Positions 56,733-64,000 of a stretch of 64,000 bases of DNA are shown piece by piece. Positions within the stretch are counted from its first letter, which is position 1. Each line of letters begins with the position of its first letter. Source of the DNA: Triplophysa rosa (lineage: Eukaryota > Chordata > Actinopteri > Cypriniformes > Nemacheilidae); assembly GCF_024868665.1 (NCBI RefSeq), contig NC_079907.1:21051796-21115795 (forward strand). The letters are read 5' to 3'. Under the pieces are notes generated by a model. That model was given only the letters and a program-made list of their open reading frames with translations. It was not told the origin of the DNA and did no database searches. Position numbers and translations under genes: made by a program.

Positions 56733-57600
56733 AAAAGAGGCAATAATCGGATCAATATTGGGCATCTGACCCAGGCCAAAAGTGCTCTGCTTGCACTAGT
56801 GTGGTGCGTAAGTGATTTTGGGTTAGCCCAGCACTCCTGCCATTAGTCAATATAATCTCTTGATGGCAGAAAGACGGAGAAGAGGAGAAGGTGGAGCCGA
56901 ACCTTTAAAAAAAGCACTAGTAGAGGTTGTAACTACTGGAACTGTATCAAAGCCTAAACAAGCCAATGCAGCCCGAAGGGCTCGCTTCACCACCTCCTGT
57001 TCTGACTGTGAACCTTCTTTAGATCCACAACCGGTCTCCTCAGAGACATAATGGGAGACCTGAGAGTGCTCTGCAATAATCTCTTCTTCAACCACATTAA
57101 ACAGATTGTGAGAAACTGCCACTGACATGACATCTTCCTCCAACTTGGGAGAATTCATAGTGGGAGCTTCAACTGATGGGATTAGTTTCTCAGCCAATTG
57201 TAACTTTATAAGCAAAGACTTAATCTGAGCAAACTCAGCAATCAACCCATCCACCTTCTTAACTCAGGAATCTTCCTTAGTTCTTTTGCCAGAAGAAAGA
57301 TCCCTTGATTCAGCATGTTTACGTTTAACCATTGTTTTACGTTGCGGTGGCGGTGGCGATGATTTTGGTGGTAGTAGCAACTCCCTCAAGAGTTTTTCCA
57401 CCATAGCTACACAAGAGGTCATCCTCTCCCAAGACAGAACTTTGCAGTTCATGCAGGCCTTCTCTGTGAGACCCTTCTTCAGGTGTTCCAGGCAGGCCCA
57501 ACAAGAAGGGCAACAGTCGTGCCCATCATCCATTTGCAGAGGGGCCATGCACAATGTGCAGACACGAGATACCTTTTCCATGATCTATCAGAAATTCTGT
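56733..57600 (-). pseudogene. DIRS-like gag fragment inserted in the tRNA array
   Basis: Two minus-strand frames. That at 57581-57264 has a cysteine-rich N-terminal block (C-T-L-C, D-G-H-D-C-C-P-S-C, C-M-N-C) as in gag proteins of fish DIRS elements. That at 57254-56847 ends A-P-P-S-P-L-L-R-L. They are separated by a stop and lack RT, RNase H and recombinase. No inverted terminal repeats were found here. It differs from the DIRS copy at 40.4 kb, so it is another subfamily. The DIRS assignment is moderate. Confidence 0.6.
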
Positions 57601-57695
57601 AGGCCGAGCAAAAGCACTCTGACATTTACCTCTCTATGCAATTGTATTAGGCCAGTCATATCAATTACAGTCTGTCATACTCAAGGTTGTTTGTG

Positions 57696-57773
57696 GCTCC
57701 AGTGGCACAATCAGGTACTTATAAGACGTAGCAGGGCAATGCCGAGGTTGTGAGTCCAAGCCTCACCTGGAGC
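57696..57773 (+). pseudogene. tRNA-Ile(TAT) array, copy 6: D-arm deleted
   Basis: Acceptor GCTCCAG/CTGGAGC pairs perfectly, the T-arm is intact and TACTTATAAGACGTAGCAGG is present, but most of the D-arm and the anticodon stem's 5' start are deleted (CAATCAGGTACTT). Confidence 0.8.
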
Positions 57774-57878
57774 AAAGCTTTAATAAAGTGAAAACTCTTC
57801 ACCATGTCAAAGTTTTATCTAGTAACTGAGTATGTAGTAGAACAGTCATATAAATTAAAATCTATAACAACCCAGCCT

Positions 57879-57968
57879 GGCTGTAGTGCAATCGGTCAGT
57901 GTGCGGTATTATACGACAGTACATGGCAGAGTGATGCTGAGGTTGTGAGTTCGAGCCTCACCTAGAGC
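57879..57968 (+). pseudogene. tRNA-Ile(TAT) array, copy 7
   Basis: GGCTGTAGTGCAATCGGTCA replaces the acceptor 5' strand; GTGCGGTATTATACGACAGT, insert, GATGCTGAGG and an intact T-arm GTGAGTTCGAGCCTCAC follow. The acceptor 5' side is missing. Confidence 0.75.
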
Positions 57969-58111
57969 TCAGTTTTATGGACAGGAAAAATCGTCACCAT
58001 ATTAAAACGTAACCTTGCAACCATAAGTCTAGTGAGACTGCAAATTCTACGTCTCTATGTAATTGTAGTAGGCGAGTCATATAAATTACAGTATGTCATA
58101 CCCAAGGTGTG

Positions 58112-58200
58112 TTGTGGCGCAATCGGTCAGTGTGCGGTACTTATAAGAACGTACATAGCAGGGCAATGCCGAGGTTGTGAGTTTATGCTTCACCTGCATC
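58112..58200 (+). pseudogene. tRNA-Ile(TAT) array, copy 8
   Basis: The D-arm and anticodon arm are well kept (GGCGCAATCGGTCAGTGTGC, GGTACTTATAAGAACGTACA, AATGCCGAGG), but the acceptor strand is lost and the T-arm is mutated (GTGAGTTTATGCTTCAC). Confidence 0.75.
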
Positions 58201-58312
58201 ATAGTTTTAAGAAAGTGAAAACTCGCCACAATGTTCAAATTTAATTTAGTAAACTGTTGAGACTGATAATTTGTGCTTTTCTCTACAAATTACAATCTGT
58301 TGTGTTCAAGGT

Positions 58313-58340
58313 TCATTGTGCCGCAGTCGTGCGGCATCAC
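58313..58340 (+). pseudogene. tRNA-Ile(TAT) array, terminal remnant
   Basis: A short piece resembling TGGCGCAATCGTGCGGC follows the array spacer (TACAATCTGTTGTGTTCAAG). The homology ends within about 30 bp. Confidence 0.45.
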
Positions 58341-59216
58341 AATGGTGCAGCAACACACCCTAACTGCATTTTTTTAGGTTCCCTCAGAATATTCTGCATT
58401 TAAGGAACTAGACTGAAAGACTACAAGCAACAGTGCTACAAGCCCTTGATTTGCAAGGGTTATTCAATATTTGTTCAGATGTTTAGTATGCTTAAAACAT
58501 ATCAGTAACACAAACAGACCTGTGGCTACATGGTGCTGTTCATAGAATTAACTGAACGTTTTGCAAAACTAGTTGAGGGCAAAGACAAAGACAACGCCCT
58601 ATTTTTTGTCCTGAAAACAGCACCAGGGTTTAGTGTTCAACATTTGTTGAGTGTTTGTTGCCATGCACATCTCAACACTTGGGTTTTGCTTGGCCAGTAA
58701 AGATATTTGGTGAGGTGGACTGAGAAGGCTAAGATGTTTTTCTCTTTAAAACTTTTAAATGCCTCAGCCAGAGAAGAAATAAAAAATGAAGAGGAATTGA
58801 TGGTAAGGGTGGGTGAATGAGTGCATAGGCATTCACATGTGCCAGGATCGGCTACTGACTGTCATGGCATGCTCGGGGAAGCGAGACAATGTTATGGCAA
58901 CCACATTACATGTCAGACACATTTCAATGTCTCCACCACAGTGCAATAGGAGGACACAAAACGTTATACATTACATTTTCGTCTATTTTAAATGGAATAG
59001 AAGTAGTTGGCCATGTTTTAGTTAAAGAAATGCATAAAAGGCTTGTCATATAACTTTGACTTTTTAATTAGAAACAAACCACTTTACACTTTATCAGTGA
59101 GCCAGAGGATATACCTCTCAAAAGTATGTAAGGTGCTACAGATTTAAAAGATACCTCAAATTGGAAATTTCTTGTTTTCTCTATGTTCATTTCTTGTTAT
59201 GCTAACATGTATACTA
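58341..59216. other. Intergenic DNA, nothing recognised
   Basis: AT-rich, short open frames without motifs on either strand; no repeat family identified by eye. Confidence 0.5.
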
Positions 59217-59248
59217 CAGTACAGTACAGTACAGTACAGTACAGTACA
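59217..59248. repeat. (CAGTA)n pentanucleotide array
   Basis: Six consecutive CAGTA units, the same unit as at 49079-49100. Confidence 0.93.
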
Positions 59249-59266
59249 ATACATTCATATACACAG

Positions 59267-59907
59267 AACCAGAGCCAGCCCTTCCTATAAGCGAACTAAG
59301 CGGCTGCTTAGTATTGTTGACAATTGACAATTGTTTAGTATTTAACGATAGAAATGTTGAACATCTGACAGTATTCACTGATGCAAACGACAAAATGCTG
59401 ATTTAGATGAAAAATATGTAATTTAAGTGATTCATGTAATTTATGATTATCTGACAATTCAGTGTTTTATTTGGGATACATTTAAGAATAATTGTGTGCA
59501 TATTGTATAGTAATAATCAAGCCTAAATAAAAAAAAGATTCAATCATCCCCCAGGGCTGTGTGGCTTTAAATGGTGTTTATAAGTTGTGGTTAAAATAAA
59601 ATAAAAATGATTTTTAAAATAAAATCTTTGCAAATAGTTAATGAATTGAACAATAAATTACACAACTTTTGTATGGTCTGTGCTCGAAATTTAAAGGGAC
59701 AGTTCACCTAAAATTGGAAGTAAAGAAATTATTAAATATTTTGACAATCACAATACACTTGTAATGCAAAGTTTATGTGTTTTTGTTTTATGACATTCCT
59801 GCGTGCAAATAATCAAACGTTGAAAATAATCGATTGTATTGGGGGCACAGGGGGACCCCTAAATAAAATTCTGCTTAGGGCCCGGAAAAGCTTGGGCCAG
59901 CCCTGCA
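59267..59907. mobile_element. DNA transposon remnant with GGGCTGGCCC-type ends
   Basis: The left end CAGAGCCAGCCCTTCC...CTGCTTAG is mirrored by the right end CTGCTTAGGGCCC...GGGCCAGCCCTG. The interior is AT-rich and contains a TTAAAGGGACAGTTCACCTA MITE end at about 59693. No transposase remains. Confidence 0.6.
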
Positions 59908-61970
59908 ATAACAGTAAGTGTACATTTTGTGGATGCAGAAAGAAAGAGAAAAAACAGAAACGTTTTATAACCAGGAATTAACCAGAAAGTTAATCTATGG
60001 AACCCTATTGAGGCCAAAACTGTGAAAAAGTCGTGACCTCAGGTTGTCCACACATCATCATTATATAAGATGCAACTTTAAAATATTATTTCCGTCATGC
60101 ATTTTAAAATTCATACATCAAAAATGTAATTGACAAAATTAAACAACCACAATCAGCACCTTCAATTTAGCCCACACCTTCCACAAGGAGTAGTTCAGAA
60201 AATCTAAGCTTTCTCATATTTACCCAGATTCATTTTTCTTGTTAATATAAGATTTTTAATATGAACTTGAGATCAATCTCTTGTTGTATTCCTTAACTGT
60301 GGGGCACTTTTGATAAAAGCATCTGTTAAATGAATAAATGTAAATTACTATTATAGGACTTGACGTTCCAAAAAGCACAATTATTATTTGGATTTTTATC
60401 AAAACTGAAACTAAGGCAAACATGGACTAGATCTTAATGTAAATATGGCGGCACACACATAACGTCTTATTATGTGTCTTGTGACAACTATTTGGATTAG
60501 TTTAATAAAGGTTTTAATGATAGATGTGATGATAGATACGGTTTATATAACAGTAATACATATTTATACAGTATATAAAATGTTTGTGTTTATCTGAAAA
60601 AAGTTATATACTGTATGCCTGAGATGGTTAGAGGGTGAGTAAATTATGAGAGAATTTTCATTTGAACTATTGCTTTAACCTTTTTGTATTTTGGCACATA
60701 CCAAGTGGAACATTCACCTTAACATGAGCAGAATACTGTGCTGTGATTTATTACTTGTTCCATCTATCCATTGACAAAGATTTGGCCAACTGTACACACA
60801 AATTTTTCTCAATAACCACAATGTTGAAATTTGACGGCTCACTAAAACTCTTGTCTGGGAATGCAGCGACTCCTTCTCAGGGTGGAATGCATTTGTCTGA
60901 TATTAAATGGGATACAGTGTGTGCATGTGCGTGTTTTGTTGTATTCGTTATTTATGCATCTCGCAATCAGGTCATGCATAAATGTCTAAGCTTTCTACTT
61001 GTTGAACAGAACACTTTTTTTCACAACTTTCCCAAAAGACGACTTCTAATGTGCCGTTATATAATTCTTCGAGAATTCTTGGAAGCTTTGGAGCTGCTCT
61101 GTATAAATTATCCACGACAGATAACAGAGTACAAGTATACACAAAGTTTGAAGAAAGTGAAAAACAACATTATAAATCTTTGGACGTCCATAAAGCTTAA
61201 AATCAGGCAGATTTCTTTTTTCAGATTGATGAAATCAAGTTTCTGAAGGACGTTAAGAAACGTTAAGAAAACAAAGCTGAGAGAATTCCACAAGCTACCT
61301 ACTGTAGATAAACACACCTTTCTGTTTTCAAGCGCCCACAAATACTGCCAGTTGCTGGCATTCGGTCAATGTTGAAGTCATCTAAGTAGTAATGGATGAA
61401 GTGTTACTCAATTACATGTTGTCCTGTTCAGAGTCTTGAGACATCAACAACAGCTGCAATGACCATGTTGACATTTCACTCAAAAAGATATATTTGTTTT
61501 TGACCACAGAATTGAGTCAGACAGTTTGATTTCAAAATAGCAGCATCTGGATTTTGGACCCATTCACCCCTTCACTGTTGGGAAAGACCTGTGTGTTGTA
61601 ATTTTGTGGGTCTAAAAATACTGTTTCATCTGTTTATGAGTTCTTAAGGTTTTTTTTGTTCCAAACACAATGGTTTTTAAATTACACAGGACCGATTTTG
61701 GTTCCACAAATGCACACATACACGGAAGCGTATCCAAACAAATGGCAGATGTTCTAGAATACCACAGCCGCCGCGCAGATGCAACCTGGGAAATACCTAC
61801 CGTGTTTCCCGTCCACCTCACATCGGTTTCAACGAACGTACACGTTTCACTGCTCCACTGTTGATAACACTTGAGGCGCAGAAAACCCCGACCTTTTCAT
61901 TTCTCAACTGAAAACATACACTCACTTTATGTGTGTTGGCAGTCAGACATGCTTTCCATCACATTCCCTT
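59908..61970. other. Intergenic DNA upstream of fam20a
   Basis: No recognised gene. An open frame of 167 codons at 60743-61246 has no domain or splice context I can recognise. A MITE end (GAGAATTTTCATTTGAACTA) lies near 60653. The fam20a promoter should lie in the right part. Confidence 0.5.
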
Positions 61971-61974
61971 TTCT

Positions 61975-62027
61975 CCTCTCTCTCTCTCGCTCTCTCTCTC
62001 TCCAGTCTGTGTGTGTGTGTGTGTGTT
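61975..62027. repeat. (CT)n/(GT)n compound microsatellite
   Basis: A CT run with one CG break followed by a GT run of about 18 bases, roughly 400 bp before the fam20a start codon. Confidence 0.93.
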
Positions 62028-62415
62028 TATCTGCGTGCGTGTTTTTTGATTGGAGGCTGTGTCTACATGGGAAGTGGGAAGGTGCAATTGGAATGTCGCC
62101 TAAAGGCAAGGGAGCTGCACTGCTTCCACTCTTCAGTCCGTGAGCCAGGGACGCCGTACAACAAAGTGGCTTAGGGCAGAGTCGTGAGACACACACAGCA
62201 AAGCAACAGTCTCAAAGGGTTTGTGTGAGCTACTATGGAATAGTTGAATGAAGTGGGAAACACACCGCCCTGGTCTCAAAAGAAGGTGCAGGATCTGTTG
62301 ATGAGCAGAAACAAGTTTTGTGGAGTGGACGTCCATCTGGCACAATTTAGAGGAGCACATCCCAATCCAGCTGGGAGGAAACCATTGCAGTGCTCTTCGA
62401 TCTCTACCGGGGGAC

Positions 62416-62762
62416 ATGAGGAGAGATAGGCTGCTGGTGGCTGTCACGTTGGTCACCCTCCTGGCGGCTGATGTTCATTTTGTCCTAATTCCCCGATTGA
62501 AAACATGGTATCACCTGTCCAGAGAAATCTGCGCATGCAGGGGCGACAATGTCAGCTCGGGGAACCGTGTTCCCACAACTGATCTGTGGCTTTTGAACCA
62601 GAGTTCTACTCTGGTTTCTGCAGAGCAAGACTCCAAGCTGGAAAGGTTGTTCCGACACTCGCTGTACAACATCCGTCTTCCAGAACTGGGGCCTGATGAT
62701 CTTATATTGCAGCACGAGGAGCTTATGAATTACCACAAGAGAAAAATGACCCGATGGGAGAG
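62416..62762 (+). CDS. fam20a: FAM20A, first coding exon (partial gene)
   Basis: The exon starts at the only ATG of this open frame and runs 347 nt to a GT donor (AG|GTAAGC), splitting the final Arg codon; later exons are outside the window. FAM20A is a secretory-pathway pseudokinase that activates the Golgi casein kinase FAM20C, needed for enamel mineralisation in mammals. The exon begins M-R-R-D-R-L-L and goes into a hydrophobic signal/anchor segment (about residues 6-23, with A-A-D). A low-complexity linker follows, then the conserved LFRHSLYN motif and a Y-x-K-R-K-x-x-R-W stretch before the donor. N-terminal RRDRLL and LF-HPLYN-type motifs separate FAM20A from FAM20C. Upstream in-frame sequence has no ATG. 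Confidence 0.85.
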
Positions 62763-63948
62763 GTAAGCAACGTTTCTCAGTCAAATTATTTTTGACATGT
62801 GACTCCGCTATACGATGATCAGAGTTGAATAAAGTTTGATCTCAGATCACACTTTGGTCAAAAAATTGTAAGTACTGTAGCCTATATACTGTATATTTCA
62901 GTTGACTATAGTGCATACATACTAGCCTAGAATTTACTGTAGTCTCCAATCATTTGTTTTAGAGGATGGAGTTTTGGTTATTTGTAATCTGATTACCTAT
63001 ATCTTTATTCTGGGAAAAGCCATATTGTACTTGTCAACATTGGTTAGGACATTCCGAATGTACATTTATTTGCAGCTTTATTGAGCAAGCTAACTGATAA
63101 GACAAAGTACCAATTTGGTGCAATTGGTCAAAAAACAAATATGGGTCACTTTGCATTTAGTTGATACGTACTGTATTTAAAGACGAATGACTGAAGAACA
63201 AATAATGCTAGAATGCACTACTTATTCATCACATAAAAGCAATATTGTCAATTTATTGACTTGAGGGTTTGCAGTGTTTGAATGCTGTTTATACAGAGCA
63301 ACCAATGATCAGTCATGATTATTATTTTTGGCCACTGCATTGCCCTGATATTGCCCTCACTGAATTTAGGGCTCAAGTTGTGTTTTTAAAAGATTTTCCT
63401 CTCGAGTTAAACACATTTTCATGACAGTAGGGTAGACGAAGCACTTGTACCGGCAGTAATGTTGTCCAACAGCCTGGCCAAGATGTGCAGGTGTCTCCCA
63501 CGTAATCAGAGGTTTGCCATTAACAACTCACTTTAATTTTGTTTTCGATCGCCGGAGGCTCTATTGTAAGTAAAAGATCCCAAGTCAGAACTCTTTAGTT
63601 TCTATAAGAACCGATGAGATGCGCACATGTGTCCAGGTGGGAGTACTCATTGTGTACATTAGCAGTGGTGAGTGCGGTAACTATGGAATCAGCACACAGA
63701 GACTCAAGAATTCTGTTTATTTTAAAGTGTGGCCTCCTTTTGGGTCTCTGTCACAGTAAACATTTCTGTCCTTTAAATCTGATATTTGACTATTTCATTT
63801 TTTTACGTTTTCTCAAGCTGATGCTTGCAAAAGCCATGATCACAATTTCAAGGGCAAATATTTGCGGCAAATAAGATCAGTATTCTGAAGCGTGAAGATG
63901 TTACCATGAAATAATAATGACCTTGATGTACTTTCGTACATGAGGAAT
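62763..63948 (+). other. fam20a intron 1 (start)
   Basis: Begins GTAAGC. No exon of fam20a is recognised before the window end; the sequence is AT-rich with short chance frames. Confidence 0.6.
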
Positions 63949-64000
63949 ATTTACATTTATTCATTTAGCAGACGCTTTTATCCAAAACCCTATCAATTTT
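63949..64000. repeat. tRNA-derived SINE tail at window edge
   Basis: TTACATTTATTCATTTAGCA and GACGCTTTTATCCAAA: the body of the SINE family at 36663, cut by the window end. Confidence 0.65.

Noticed and set aside
60743..61246. A 167-codon open frame
   Set aside because: No recognisable domain, AT-rich codon make-up, no convincing splice or promoter context, and flanked by repeats; treated as a chance frame.
62320..62415. An upstream start for fam20a adding 32 residues
   Set aside because: The upstream initiator would be GTG, not ATG; the family N-terminus starts at the ATG at 62416.

Overview
The window reads as vertebrate, and specifically teleost (probably cyprinid), chromosomal DNA. It is AT-rich, with multi-exon genes bounded by consensus splice sites, long CA/GT microsatellites, and many fish-type mobile elements: hAT and TTAA-target MITEs, Tc1, DIRS, Gmr1-like and other LTR elements, L2-like LINE and tRNA-derived SINEs. 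No bacterial or viral gene organisation is present. Species assignment beyond this is inference.

Five genes can be reconstructed. From the left, they are rfng (+, 8 coding exons, 380 aa), dcxr (+, 8 exons, 244 aa), rac3 (-, 6 exons, 192 aa) and lrrc45 (-, 17 coding exons, 673 aa). The order and orientation rfng>, dcxr>, <rac3, <lrrc45 match what I recall of human 17q25.3, so this is a conserved vertebrate micro-synteny block. Head-to-head with lrrc45 lies a large WD40 gene of the WDR49/WDR64 (CFAP337) family (+, about 16 exons, about 855 aa, 32.5-49.7 kb). At the far right is the first coding exon of fam20a (+); the rest of that gene lies outside the window.

The introns and intergenic spaces are heavily colonised. 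Intron 3 of the WD40 gene carries a decayed antisense Ty3/gypsy-class element whose integrase precedes reverse transcriptase (Gmr1-like order), with a nested SINE and a solo LTR nearby. Intron 7 carries a DIRS-type tyrosine-recombinase retroelement in sense orientation with both inverted terminal repeats. From 50 to 62 kb there is no host protein gene I can recognise. That stretch holds a palindromic MITE, a satellite-like array, a truncated LTR element with a 188-bp internal tandem repeat, and a tandem array of intron-containing tRNA-Ile(TAT) genes and pseudogenes interrupted by a DIRS-like gag fragment.

Functionally, rfng modifies Notch in the Golgi, dcxr is a carbonyl/L-xylulose reductase, rac3 is a Rho-family GTPase, lrrc45 is a centrosome-linker coiled-coil protein, the WD40 gene is probably axonemal/ciliary, and fam20a is a secretory-pathway pseudokinase. 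The genes are not an operon. The one shared regulatory unit suggested is the head-to-head lrrc45/WD40 interval, which contains ETS- and ZNF143-like motifs and an RFX X-box-like site.
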